Source of the DNA: Halorubrum alkaliphilum
GTDB lineage: Archaea > Halobacteriota > Halobacteria > Halobacteriales > Haloferacaceae
Reading direction: 5' to 3'
Assembly: GCF_017873815.1 (NCBI RefSeq)
Contig: NZ_JAGGKQ010000002.1
Coordinates: forward strand, 167,616-231,615
DNA: 64,000 nt
The notes under the pieces were generated by a model, which saw only the letters and a program-made list of their open reading frames with translations, did not search any database and was not told the DNA's origin. Each line of letters begins with the position of its first letter. Within the stretch, counting starts at the first letter, position 1. Below are positions 44,205 through 52,957 of the stretch, piece by piece. Made by a program: the position numbers and the translations under genes.

Positions 44205-44912
44205 CTACTCGTCGACACCTGCCGCAAGCCCGTCCTCGACGATCCGGAAGGTAGCCGTGTCGCCGGCGGGTTTCGAGCGGTGTTTCTCCAGTGTCGCTCG
44301 GCGGTTCCCGCCGCGGAACCGGTCCACTCTGAGGATCGCCCCGGTCCAGTGGTTGAGGGTGTTCCCGCCGAGCGCGCGGTCCCGGTCGCCGTCCGGATCG
44401 GTGAACACCTGATTGGTGATCACGACCGCCAGATCGTGTCTGCGCGCCAACGAGAGCAGGTGCGTCACCTGCTTTGCCACCTTCCGGAGGGACTGGCCGC
44501 CCTCGGTGTCGCCGGCGCGTTCGAGCCGGTAGAACCCCGTCGCTGAGTCCAACACGATGAGGTCTACCTCCGGGGCCAACTCCTCGGCGTCACGGACCGC
44601 CTCGCGCTGGTCCTCGAAGTCGTACGCCTCCGTGATCACCAGCCGAGCGGCCAACTCCTCGATAGTATCGTCGCTGCCGGGACGCCCGGCGTACCCCGCC
44701 GCGATCTGTTCGAACCGATCGATGGAGAGCCCCTCGGTGTCGATGAACAGCGACCGGTCGCCGCCGGCGGCGACCTCGACCGCCGCGGCGAGCGCGAGGT
44801 TCGTCTTCCCGGCCGCCGGCGGCCCGTACACCTGCGTGACGACTCCGCGTTCGAAGCCGCCGCCCAACAGGTCGTCGACCGGATCACAGCCGGTCGGGAT
44901 CGGATCGCTCAC
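44205..44912 (-). CDS. radB: DNA repair and recombination protein RadB
   Basis: RadB is a RadA/RecA paralogue without the N-terminal HhH domain that assists homologous recombination. The 235-residue protein has GCDPVDDLLGGGFERGVVTQV, Walker A GPPAAGKTNLAL near residue 30 and Walker B VDLIVLDSATGF near residue 105. The GTG at 44912 is preferred because a minus-strand TATA-like GTTTAACA near 44940 is about 26-28 bases upstream; a second GTG at 44927 would add five residues. Confidence 0.93.
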   Translation of the reverse strand: MSDPIPTGCDPVDDLLGGGFERGVVTQVYGPPAAGKTNLALAAAVEVAAGGDRSLFIDTEGLSIDRFEQIAAGYAGRPGSDDTIEELAARLVITEAYDFEDQREAVRDAEELAPEVDLIVLDSATGFYRLERAGDTEGGQSLRKVAKQVTHLLSLARRHDLAVVITNQVFTDPDGDRDRALGGNTLNHWTGAILRVDRFRGGNRRATLEKHRSKPAGDTATFRIVEDGLAAGVDE

Positions 44913-45016
44913 TACGAGGGAGTTCACTCCCGTTCGTTGTTAAACGGTCGGTCGCGGCGAGCGGCGTTCGGCCGGGAGGAAACGACCGTACCGCCGTCTA
45001 CTGCGCCATCGATCGC

Positions 45017-46378
45017 CTACCGCGCCGCCAGCCAGTCGGCGAAGTCCTCGGTGAGGAACTCGGCGTACTCGACGACGCCGAGGTACAGCGAGACGGCGAC
45101 GACGACGACAACGGGGATCCGAACCACCCAGATCCACGCCTCACCGAGGCCGCCGAGGTCGCCGATCCCGATCTCCAGTTCCTCGCGGGCGGCGTCCGAA
45201 GCCACCCAGCCGACGAACAGCGCGAGCAGCAGCGCGCCGAGCACCAGCAGGATGCTGTCGGCGAACAGGTCCAAGAGATCGAGGAAGACGAGATCGACCG
45301 TGACTGGAACCCCGAGCACGAAGACGGCGACGCCGAGACCGGCCGCGGCCGGAACGCGGTCGACGCCGAACTCGTCCATCAGATAGGAGGCGAGCACTTC
45401 GAGGATGCTGATAGCGGAGGAGAGCGCGGCGATCCCGACCATCGCGAAGAAGACGGTCCCGATGACGCGACCCGCCGGGATCTCCGCGAACGCCGCGGTG
45501 AGGCTGACGAAGATCTCACCGGCACCGCCGTCACCGGGGGTGAGTCCGGCCGCGAAGAGGAACGGGAACACCACGAACCCGACGATCACGGCGATGGCCG
45601 TGTCGAGTCCGACGATGATCCCGGCGTCCTCCGCGAGGTTCCGATCTTCTCCGAGGTAGGAGGCGTAGGTGATCATCACGCCCATCCCGAGCGAGAGGGT
45701 GAAGAAGGCCTGCCCGGCCGCCGCCGGCAGGATGCTGGTCCAGTTCTCGGCGATGACGCCGAAGTCCGGCGAGAGGTAGTATGCGTACGCCTCCGCGGAC
45801 GCGTCGAGCGTGAACCCGTAGGCCGCGAGTCCGATCAGGAGAACGATGATCGCCGGCACCATCACCTTCACCGCGACCTCGATCCCGCTCCGGATCCCGG
45901 CGGCGATGATGGCCACCACGAGGACCATGAACAGGGCGTGAAAGAGTAGCGAGTCGAGTCCGGTCGCGACGCTCCCGAACAGCGCCTCGGCGGCCTCCGG
46001 GTCCGCCGCACCGGCGGCGTAGCCGTCCGTAACGCCGATGACGGTGTACCGGAGGAACCACCCGGCGACGACGCTGTAGTACGAGAGGATGATGAATCCG
46101 GTGGCGACGAACAGGTAGCCGACGTACCGCCACGCGCCGCTGCCCAACTCCTGAAGCGCGCCGACCGGGTTCAACTCCGTTCGCCGTCCGACCACGAACT
46201 CGACGAGCAGCGCCGGGAACCCGATCAGAGCGATGAAGGCGAGATACACCAGCAGAAACGCTGACCCGCCCTCCTGTCCCGTGATGAAGGGGAACCGCCA
46301 GATGTTCCCGAGTCCCACCGCGCTGCCGACGGCGGCGAGAATGAACCCGACCCGTGTCGCCCACGTCTCTCGTGCCAT
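45017..46378 (-). CDS. Sodium-dependent transporter (NSS/SNF family)
   Basis: This 453-residue protein has about 11-12 membrane helices of the LeuT fold. The helix 1 signature GFILAAVGSAVGLGNIWRFP holds Na+ sites. FFTLSLGMGVMITYASY in helix 6 and AALSSAISILEV in helix 8 are also conserved. It probably imports an amino acid with sodium, which suits a high-salt habitat. A strong minus-strand TATA (CTTTTATATTTTT, 46399-46412) lies about 26 bases before its ATG. Confidence 0.93.
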   Translation of the reverse strand: MARETWATRVGFILAAVGSAVGLGNIWRFPFITGQEGGSAFLLVYLAFIALIGFPALLVEFVVGRRTELNPVGALQELGSGAWRYVGYLFVATGFIILSYYSVVAGWFLRYTVIGVTDGYAAGAADPEAAEALFGSVATGLDSLLFHALFMVLVVAIIAAGIRSGIEVAVKVMVPAIIVLLIGLAAYGFTLDASAEAYAYYLSPDFGVIAENWTSILPAAAGQAFFTLSLGMGVMITYASYLGEDRNLAEDAGIIVGLDTAIAVIVGFVVFPFLFAAGLTPGDGGAGEIFVSLTAAFAEIPAGRVIGTVFFAMVGIAALSSAISILEVLASYLMDEFGVDRVPAAAGLGVAVFVLGVPVTVDLVFLDLLDLFADSILLVLGALLLALFVGWVASDAAREELEIGIGDLGGLGEAWIWVVRIPVVVVVAVSLYLGVVEYAEFLTEDFADWLAAR

Positions 46379-46398
46379 GACTGTCGGAGAATTCAGTG

Positions 46399-46412
46399 AA
46401 AAATATAAAAGG
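46399..46412 (-). promoter_or_regulatory. TATA box of the NSS transporter
   Basis: The minus-strand sequence CTTTTATATTTTT is the most AT-rich promoter element in this part of the window and lies at leaderless distance from the ATG at 46378. Confidence 0.7.
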
Positions 46413-46584
46413 ATGTTCTTTGGCGCGATTCATCGTCGGTCGATCGAACGAACGATCATCAGGGACCGACAGTCCGTTCCACAGCGTCGAGACATGGGGC
46501 GTGGCGCTTGGCGGTTCCGGTCGTCGGTTCGCCACTGCCCGGTTCCCGACACGGTTTAGGTGACCCGCCCGCAACGGGTCGCTA

Positions 46585-48072
46585 ATGAGTACGCAGGCCG
46601 CGACCGAGGAGACGGCGGTCGTGATCGGGTTGGAGGTCCACGTCCAGCTCGAAACCGACACGAAGGTCTTCTGTGGCTGTTCGACGGAGCCCGACGACGA
46701 GGAGGAGCCGAACACGCGCACGTGCCCGACCTGCCTCGGGCTGCCGGGCGCGTTGCCCGTCCTCAACGAGGCCGCGGTCGAGGCCGCGGTGAAGATCGGG
46801 AAGGCGCTCGACTCGGAGATTCCCGAGACGACCACGTTCCACCGGAAGAACTACTACTACCCCGACCTGCCGAAGAACTTCCAGCTCACCCAGTACGACG
46901 CCCCGATCTGCGCGGGCGGCGAGCTAGCGGTCGCCGTCGACGGCGACCGGCGCACGATCGGGATCACCCGGGCGCACTTGGAGGAGGACCCGGGAAGCAT
47001 CCAGCACGCGGGCGGCTCCATCGAGTCGGCGACACATACCCTTATCAACTACAACCGCGCTGGCACGCCGCTGATGGAGGTCGTCACGGAGCCCGACTTC
47101 CGGTCGCCCGCCGAGACGCGCGCGTTCCTCGCAAAGCTGGAGGAGGTGCTGGAGTATCTGGGAGTCTTCGATGCGACCCGCGACGGGAGCCTGCGCGTGG
47201 ACGCCAACGTCTCGCTCGTCCCCGCGTCGGAGATGGCCGAGGACGGCTCCGTCCCCGAGGACGTGCTCGCCGACGCCGATCGCGCCGAAGTAAAGAACAT
47301 CTCCAGTCACAGGGGCGCGGAGAAAGCGCTCGCCTACGAGATCTCACGCCAGCGAAACGTCCTCCGTCGCGGTCGCGAGATCGAACAGGAGACCCGCCAC
47401 TGGGACGAGGGCCGCGGCGTCACCGTCTCGATGCGCTCGAAGGAGGCCGAAAAGGACTACCGGTACTTCCGCGAGGCCGACCTCCCCGCCCTTGAAGTGT
47501 CGGACTGGAAGGAGGAGATATCCATTCCCGAACTCCCCGACGCCCGTCGTGAGCGGTTCGGGGAGGAGTACGGGCTCGACGACGAGGCCGCCTCGAAGCT
47601 CACCTCGACGAAGGCGGTGGCGGACTTCTTCGAGGATGTCGCGAGCGAGTTCGACCCCGAACTCGCGGCGACGTGGGTCGCCGACAACCTGCTCGGCGAA
47701 CTCAACTACCGCGAGCTGGCGATCACGGACGTCGACGGCCGCCTCGACGAGTTCAAACGCCTGATCGAGCTCGTCGCCGCCGAGGAACTGACGGTCAAGA
47801 ACGCCGAGGAGGTCGTGCTCCGCGGGATGCTCGACGAGGGCGACGACCCCGAGGCGATCATCGACCGCGAGGGGCTCGGCAAGGCGGAGGGCGACGAGGT
47901 CGCGGACGCGGTCGCGGCCGTCGTCGACGAGAACCCCGAGGCGGTCGCCGACTACCGCGACGGCGACGAGGGCGCGATCAACTTCCTCGTCGGACAGGTG
48001 ATGCAGGCGACCGGCGGCAGCGCCGACCCCGGGCAGGTGAACGGACTGCTTCGGGAGGAGTTAGACGACTGA
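46585..48072 (+). CDS. gatB: Asp-tRNA(Asn)/Glu-tRNA(Gln) amidotransferase subunit B
   Basis: GatB binds the mischarged tRNA and activates its side chain in the GatCAB complex. In archaea GatCAB mainly makes Asn-tRNA(Asn), since GatDE serves Gln. The 495-residue protein has VIGLEVHVQLETDTKVFC at the start, CPTCLGLPGALPVLN, KNYYYPDLPKNFQLTQYD and the C-terminal GatB/YqeY helical domain. gatA and gatC are not in the window. TATA-like GTTTAGG lies 30 bases before the ATG. Confidence 0.96.
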   Translation: MSTQAATEETAVVIGLEVHVQLETDTKVFCGCSTEPDDEEEPNTRTCPTCLGLPGALPVLNEAAVEAAVKIGKALDSEIPETTTFHRKNYYYPDLPKNFQLTQYDAPICAGGELAVAVDGDRRTIGITRAHLEEDPGSIQHAGGSIESATHTLINYNRAGTPLMEVVTEPDFRSPAETRAFLAKLEEVLEYLGVFDATRDGSLRVDANVSLVPASEMAEDGSVPEDVLADADRAEVKNISSHRGAEKALAYEISRQRNVLRRGREIEQETRHWDEGRGVTVSMRSKEAEKDYRYFREADLPALEVSDWKEEISIPELPDARRERFGEEYGLDDEAASKLTSTKAVADFFEDVASEFDPELAATWVADNLLGELNYRELAITDVDGRLDEFKRLIELVAAEELTVKNAEEVVLRGMLDEGDDPEAIIDREGLGKAEGDEVADAVAAVVDENPEAVADYRDGDEGAINFLVGQVMQATGGSADPGQVNGLLREELDD

Positions 48073-48175
48073 GCCGGCCGGGCGACGAGCAGTACTCTTA
48101 AATGACAGCAGGAGTGGGTATATCAGATCGCCGGCGACGAGATCGTATTTAAAGTGGTATGAGCGGCAGCGACGA

Positions 48176-48516
48176 CCACTTATAAACGAGCGATGCTATC
48201 GGCGTCACCGGCGGCTCCGCCGCCGGTTGCTAGCGAGAGCTTCGCTCTCGCCCTGCGCCTCGGTGAGCGGCTCGGAGAGCCGCGAACCGCGAGGGACCGA
48301 GGGTCCCTCTGGCAGCCGGCGCTACGCGCCGGCGACAACGCAAGTGACGAGGAGCGCAGCAAAGCGCGCGAGTCCTCGCGACTGGGGCTTTGGAGGTGTT
48401 CACCGCCGATCCGCCAGCAGCCATTTATAAACGAGCGACTGAGGCTTTGGACGCATTCACCGCGTCAGCAACGACGTATAAACAGCTGCCAGCAACACCA
48501 CTAGTCCACTTATAAA
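48176..48516 (-). repeat. Repeat copy C, inverted: TATA units then hairpin block
   Basis: Read on the minus strand, TATA-like boxes near 48513, 48480 and 48427 precede CGGTGAACACCTCCAAAGCC. The hairpin block follows to the distal CGTTTATAAGTGG. Stems with three-base loops are at 48315-48322/48326-48333, 48291-48298/48302-48309, 48267-48273/48277-48283, 48233-48240/48244-48251 and 48207-48215/48219-48227. The stretch 48073-48607 contains no plausible gene. Confidence 0.85.
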
Positions 48517-48541
48517 CACCTACCAAACCGTATTGCGAGAC
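48511..48541 (+). promoter_or_regulatory. Candidate promoter with TATA and CGTATTGCGAGAC
   Basis: TATAAAC at 48511 precedes CGTATTGCGAGAC (48529-48541). A similar pair lies at 55844-55877. The shared motif sits where transcription would start, but no gene follows on this strand. Confidence 0.35.
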
Positions 48542-48607
48542 CTACTCCCGGAGTCGATCACGAACGTCTCCGCGTGGACCGGACGCAAGTCAAAGGGAGT
48601 CACGTGC

Positions 48608-49132
48608 TCACTCCGGGCCTCGATCGCTCAGCTCGTCGATCGCGTCCTCGATCGCGTCGTAATCGGGGAACTCAGGGTGTTCGCCGGCGACCCACGCGTA
48701 TCGGACGACGTGCTCGGTGTCGAGGAGGAAGACGGCGGGGCGTGCCTCCGTGATCCCGGCCATCCCATCGACATCGTGGTCGACGCCGTAGCGCTCGACC
48801 ACCGTCGCGCTCGGATCCGAGAAGATCCGGATCCCGTCGCCACGCTCGGCGAGCAGCCGCTTGTGCTCGTACGGCGAGGAGACCGAGAGTCCGTACACGT
48901 CCACGTCGTCGGCCCAGCCGCGGTCGTCGATCTCGTTGTACAGGTACGTCGTCTGGAACGCGCCGTCCATCGGATGGAACAGGAGGAGCGTGGGTCCGTC
49001 GACGAGGTCCGCGAGCGCGCGATCCTCCCAGAACTCGTCGCCGACGAGAGGGCGAGTGAACGCCGGTGCCTCGTCGCCGACCGCGACGTGGTCCGTTTCG
49101 GGGAGGTCGACGACGTCGAAGCCGAGATCCAT
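48608..49132 (-). CDS. Peroxiredoxin-fold protein without peroxidatic cysteine
   Basis: This 174-residue thioredoxin-fold protein has the AhpC/Prx plan: VGDEAPAFTRPLVG, LLLFHPMDGAFQTTYLYNEI and a later GITEARPAVFLLDTEHVVRYAWV. The peroxidatic Cys that normally follows the FxPxD-type motif is absent, and the whole protein has no cysteine. It starts one base after the glutaredoxin stop, so both are made together. It may be a binding or regulatory protein rather than a peroxidase. Confidence 0.85.
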   Translation of the reverse strand: MDLGFDVVDLPETDHVAVGDEAPAFTRPLVGDEFWEDRALADLVDGPTLLLFHPMDGAFQTTYLYNEIDDRGWADDVDVYGLSVSSPYEHKRLLAERGDGIRIFSDPSATVVERYGVDHDVDGMAGITEARPAVFLLDTEHVVRYAWVAGEHPEFPDYDAIEDAIDELSDRGPE

Positions 49133-49133
49133 C

Positions 49134-49421
49134 TCAGGCACCCCCGGCTGCCGCCCCGTCGCCGCTTGCGCCCCCACCGTAGGTCCGTTCGAGGTACGCG
49201 ACGATGTTGGCGCTCTCGGACATCGTGACGCCGGCTTCCTCGTCGACGATGACGGGGACGCTCCGCGCGCCGGAGACGCGCTTGACGACGTTGCGCTCGG
49301 AGTGCATCGGCTCGACGTATCTGGACCGGTAGTCAAGTCCGAGCGCGTCGAGCGTCCGAGCGACGCGCTCGCAGAACGGACACGCTTGGAGTCGATAGAG
49401 CGTGATCGGTTGCTTCGACAT
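49134..49421 (-). CDS. Glutaredoxin family protein
   Basis: This 95-residue thioredoxin-fold protein has the active site CPFC near residue 13 (LYRLQACPFCERVARTLD), the cis-proline in ARSVPVIVDEE and MSESANIVAYLERTYG. The latter resembles the N-terminal domain of glutathione S-transferases. Haloarchaea use gamma-glutamylcysteine rather than glutathione, so that is a likely cofactor. It is directly followed by the cysteine-less peroxiredoxin-fold gene. Confidence 0.88.
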   Translation of the reverse strand: MSKQPITLYRLQACPFCERVARTLDALGLDYRSRYVEPMHSERNVVKRVSGARSVPVIVDEEAGVTMSESANIVAYLERTYGGGASGDGAAAGGA

Positions 49422-49471
49422 GGACGGTCGTTGGGCTGCCGGTCGGGTAACCGTGTCGACGCCGGCGGAAC

Positions 49472-50644
49472 TCACTCCCCGTCGGTCGTCGTCTCCGAAA
49501 CCGGATCGCGGCCGCCGATCGTCCCCGCCTCGTCTACCGCCCCGTCGACCGTCTCGTCTACCGCCCCGTCAACTGGCTCGCCCACCGCCTCGTCGAGGGA
49601 CGCCTCGACGTCCGTGGACGGCGCGGCGGGGCCGTCGGTCCCGAAGAGATCCTCGCGGGCACAGGCCGCACAGTAGTGGTTCGTCTCGTACTCGTGGGTG
49701 CGGACCGGCACGCCCGCCACGAGCGTCTCGTCACGACGGCGACGAACGACCCCGCCGTGGAACTCCCGGTCGCAGACGACACACGGCTCCTCGACTGGGT
49801 CGACCGGTTCGAGAACCCGGTGGTCGACCGTCTTCCGCCGGCCGAACGCCGTGATCCGGTGTCGGCGATCCAGTCGATTGTCGACCGGCGGGGCAACCAA
49901 GAGACCGGCGAGCGCGAGCACGAGTCCCACACCCGCCATGGCGATCGACCCGCCCTGTGCGGCGACAACCGCGATGAACAGGCCGATAAGGAGCACGAAC
50001 GCACTCAACGCGTACGCGGCGGCGGTCGTCAAGACGGACTCCTCGTCCGGATCCCGCTTCGGCATGGGGTAGTGCTCGTCGTCGACGGAGAGTCGGCGCG
50101 TCTCGGCGAGGGTGGAGTGGTGATAGTAGCCGTACAGGAGGTTGCCAACGCCGCCGGTGGTGGGTAACAACAGGACGTGGATCGGGATCGAGCCGATGTC
50201 CCGGTCGACGAGGGTGACCGTGTGGCCCTCGTCGCGTTTCACCTCCCAGCCCGCGTCGAGATGGTGTCGCACTCGCCGCCGGAACGCCGACTCGTCGGCG
50301 GTCGACGTGGGGCCGTCGGGGGTCGACGTGGGGTCGTCGGCGGTTGACGTGGGGTCGTGGAGTTCGTCGTTCGACCCACCGGTTGACGACCGGGCCGCCC
50401 CGGTTTCGGAGGCCGACCGATCGGCACCGCAACCGGAACAGAACGCGTCGTCGGGTGCGAACTGATCGCCGCACTCCCGGCAGTACTCGGGCCGTCGTCC
50501 GGCGTTCAGGTCCGTGCCGCACGTCGAACAGAAGTTTGCGTCGGCGTCGACGGTTGCGCCGCACTCGTGGCAGGTCGGTCGCTCGGAATCGTCCGGTTGC
50601 TCCGGATCGCTCGGATCCGTCGTGGAGGGCATCGATCGAATCAT
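49472..50644 (-). CDS. Zinc-ribbon membrane protein
   Basis: This 390-residue protein has two N-terminal zinc ribbons (CHECGATVDADANFCSTCG and CRECGDQFAPDDAFCSGCG), a linker with DDPTSTPDGPTSTAD-type repeats, two membrane helices near residues 215-260, and two further Cys pairs near the C terminus (CVVCDREF and CAAC). The tail is acidic with repeated VDGAVDE. The function is unknown. A start at an inner ATG (50632) is also possible. It precedes the glutaredoxin gene by 50 bases. Confidence 0.78.
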   Translation of the reverse strand: MIRSMPSTTDPSDPEQPDDSERPTCHECGATVDADANFCSTCGTDLNAGRRPEYCRECGDQFAPDDAFCSGCGADRSASETGAARSSTGGSNDELHDPTSTADDPTSTPDGPTSTADESAFRRRVRHHLDAGWEVKRDEGHTVTLVDRDIGSIPIHVLLLPTTGGVGNLLYGYYHHSTLAETRRLSVDDEHYPMPKRDPDEESVLTTAAAYALSAFVLLIGLFIAVVAAQGGSIAMAGVGLVLALAGLLVAPPVDNRLDRRHRITAFGRRKTVDHRVLEPVDPVEEPCVVCDREFHGGVVRRRRDETLVAGVPVRTHEYETNHYCAACAREDLFGTDGPAAPSTDVEASLDEAVGEPVDGAVDETVDGAVDEAGTIGGRDPVSETTTDGE

Positions 50645-50735
50645 GTGTCGTCGACGACTTATGGGTTGCCGTGGATCCGTGCCATCGCGACACCGTCGGA
50701 GAGTAACCCTTTAACAGTCGCCCGACACACGATTA

Positions 50736-52112
50736 ATGAGCATGGGTTCATCGTCGAGCGTACTACTGGCTGGCGTTCCGGGGGCTCCGCCGGTGGTCGA
50801 TCCTCTCGTGACCGTCGGTGGTATCGCCGCTATCATCGTCCTGCTCGGGATGTCGGCGTTCTTTTCCTCCTCCGAGATCGCGATGTTCTCGCTGCCGAAA
50901 CACCGCGTGTCAGGACTCGTTGAGGAAGGCGTCAAACACGCGAAGACGATCCAGATTCTGAAAGAGAACCCCCACCGCCTGCTGGTGACGATCCTCGTCG
51001 GCAACAACTTGGTGAACATCGCGATGACCGCCATCGCGACCGCGCTCATCGGCGCATACGTCGAGAGCGCACTGCTAACGATCGTCCTCACCACCTTCGG
51101 TATCACGGCGGTCGTACTGCTGTTCGCCGAGACCGCCCCGAAGTCGTACGCCGTCGAGAACACGGAGTCGTGGTCGCTGCGGATCGCTCGACCGTTGAAG
51201 TACTCACAGACGGTCCTATATCCGTTGGTCGTCCTCTTCGATTACCTCACTCGCGTCGTCAACTCGATCACGGGCGGCCGGGCGGCGATCGAGTCGACGT
51301 ACGTCACTCGCGAGGAGATACAGAACATCATCGAGACGGGCGAGCGCGAGGGCGTGATAGAGGAGGAGGAGCGAGAGATGCTCGACCGTATCTTCCGGTT
51401 CAACAACACCATCGCCAAGGAGGTGATGACGCCGCGACTCGACGTCACCGCCGTGCCGAAGGAGTCGACGGTCGAGGAGGCGATAGAGAAGTGTATTCAC
51501 GCCGACCACGAGCGAGTCCCGGTGTTCGACGGCAACCTCGACAACGTCGTCGGGATCGTCACCGTCCGGGACCTCGTCCGCGAGCTACGGTACTCCGAAG
51601 GCGATCCCTCGCTCGACCGCGTCATCAAGCCGACCCTCCATGTCCCCGAATCGAAGAACGCCGACGAACTGTTGGAGGAGATGCAGGACAACCGCCTCCA
51701 AATGGTGGTCGTCATCGACGAGTTCGGAACGACGGAGGGGATCATCACTTTGGAGGATATGGTCGAGGAGATCGTCGGCGACATCCTAGAGGGCGACGAG
51801 CCGGAGCCGATCGAGTTCGTTGGCGACAACGTCGCGTTCGTCCAGGGCGAGGTCAACATCGACGAGGTCAACGAGATGCTCGACATCGACCTTCCGGAGG
51901 GCGAGGAGTTCGAGACGCTCGCCGGGTTCGTGTTCAACCGAGCCGGCCGCCTCGTGGAGGAGGGCGAGGAGATCGAGTTCGACGGGATCCGGATCCGTAT
52001 CGAGCAGGTCGACAACACCCGGATCATGAAAGCACGCGTGACCGTACTCGACGTTACCGAGGCGGAGGACGGACCCGACGAGGCGGAGGCGCAGGTCGAC
52101 GAGGCGGAGTAA
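50736..52112 (+). CDS. CNNM/HlyC-CorC family membrane protein with CBS pair
   Basis: The 458-residue protein has an N-terminal CNNM (DUF21) domain with four membrane segments (FFSSSEIAMFSLPKHRVSGL, NNLVNIAMTAIATALIG). A CBS pair follows (about 215-335, VMTPRLDVTAVPKESTVEEA and VVIDEFGTTEGIITLEDMVEE), and then a C-terminal CorC_HlyC domain (about 350-430). The family moves or senses Mg2+ and other divalent ions. TATA-like CCTTTAAC lies about 28 bases before the ATG. Confidence 0.93.
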   Translation: MSMGSSSSVLLAGVPGAPPVVDPLVTVGGIAAIIVLLGMSAFFSSSEIAMFSLPKHRVSGLVEEGVKHAKTIQILKENPHRLLVTILVGNNLVNIAMTAIATALIGAYVESALLTIVLTTFGITAVVLLFAETAPKSYAVENTESWSLRIARPLKYSQTVLYPLVVLFDYLTRVVNSITGGRAAIESTYVTREEIQNIIETGEREGVIEEEEREMLDRIFRFNNTIAKEVMTPRLDVTAVPKESTVEEAIEKCIHADHERVPVFDGNLDNVVGIVTVRDLVRELRYSEGDPSLDRVIKPTLHVPESKNADELLEEMQDNRLQMVVVIDEFGTTEGIITLEDMVEEIVGDILEGDEPEPIEFVGDNVAFVQGEVNIDEVNEMLDIDLPEGEEFETLAGFVFNRAGRLVEEGEEIEFDGIRIRIEQVDNTRIMKARVTVLDVTEAEDGPDEAEAQVDEAE

Positions 52113-52163
52113 CCGGCGAGAACTCCTCCCGTGCTCGGGAGGGGAACTCGTCCCGTGTTCGAC

Positions 52164-52895
52164 TCAGACCGCGTACGCGCGAGCCGCCGCCACGAGCGCC
52201 TTGCGGTAGTCACTCTCGGAGGGGTCCGGCCCGAGGGCTAGGAACCGCCGTTTGAACCCGTCGACGTCGATCTCCTCCGCGTCGCTTTCGGCGGCGCGGG
52301 CGAGGTCGTACAGCCGGTGTGAGGGGTCCACGAGGCCGTGACGTTCGACCAGCGCGAGCGCGAACGCCGCGTTCACGGCGGTGATATCCGGGTCAGCACC
52401 CGCGGTCACCGGGGGCGACCCGGCGCGGTCGGGGTCGGGTCGGTCGGCGATCGCACTCGCGAGCGTCGATTCGAGGAAGCCGACCAGTTTGTCCGACGGC
52501 GCGACCGAGAGTGTGATGTCGTCGGCGTAGATGTCCTTCATGTGGTTCGCGATCTGGTAACAGTGAGCGAGTTTTCGGCGCTCGACCTCCTCACCGGCGA
52601 GACCGAGATACAGTGCCTCCTCCGTGGACTGGAGGTGTGAGGCGTGGCCCTCCTCGTAGCGGGCCATATGCGACAGCTCGTGAACGGCGAGTTCGCGGGC
52701 CATCGCGCTCGTGGCGGCCCGCCGCGAGACGTTCAACACGTGGTGGTCGTCGTAGTGAGCGGCCCACGTTCGCTCGTCGGGGTCGTCTCGAACCGTGACG
52801 CGGACGGGTGCGTCCAGCGAGAACTCGGTTTCGAACAGGTCGGCAGCGCCGAGAAACGGGTCGGGGGGGACGTCCCCCTGTACGCGAAGGTCCAT
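52164..52895 (-). CDS. DUF5781-type protein with HELSH zinc-peptidase-like motif
   Basis: This 243-residue haloarchaeal protein has HELSHMARYEEGHASH near residue 88. It fits an HExxH-type metal site with a following Glu (an inference). The rest has no match to classical proteases. The start MDLRVQGDVPPDPF at 52895 is preferred to an upstream TTG or ATG. The DUF number is recalled and should be checked. It is convergent with the CNNM gene and divergent from the BNR-repeat gene. Confidence 0.75.
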   Translation of the reverse strand: MDLRVQGDVPPDPFLGAADLFETEFSLDAPVRVTVRDDPDERTWAAHYDDHHVLNVSRRAATSAMARELAVHELSHMARYEEGHASHLQSTEEALYLGLAGEEVERRKLAHCYQIANHMKDIYADDITLSVAPSDKLVGFLESTLASAIADRPDPDRAGSPPVTAGADPDITAVNAAFALALVERHGLVDPSHRLYDLARAAESDAEEIDVDGFKRRFLALGPDPSESDYRKALVAAARAYAV

Positions 52896-52957
52896 GCGTA
52901 TCAGTATCACGGTATGAGGGGCTAAGTCTCTTGCGCCCGCCCGTCCAAGCCGGGGCC

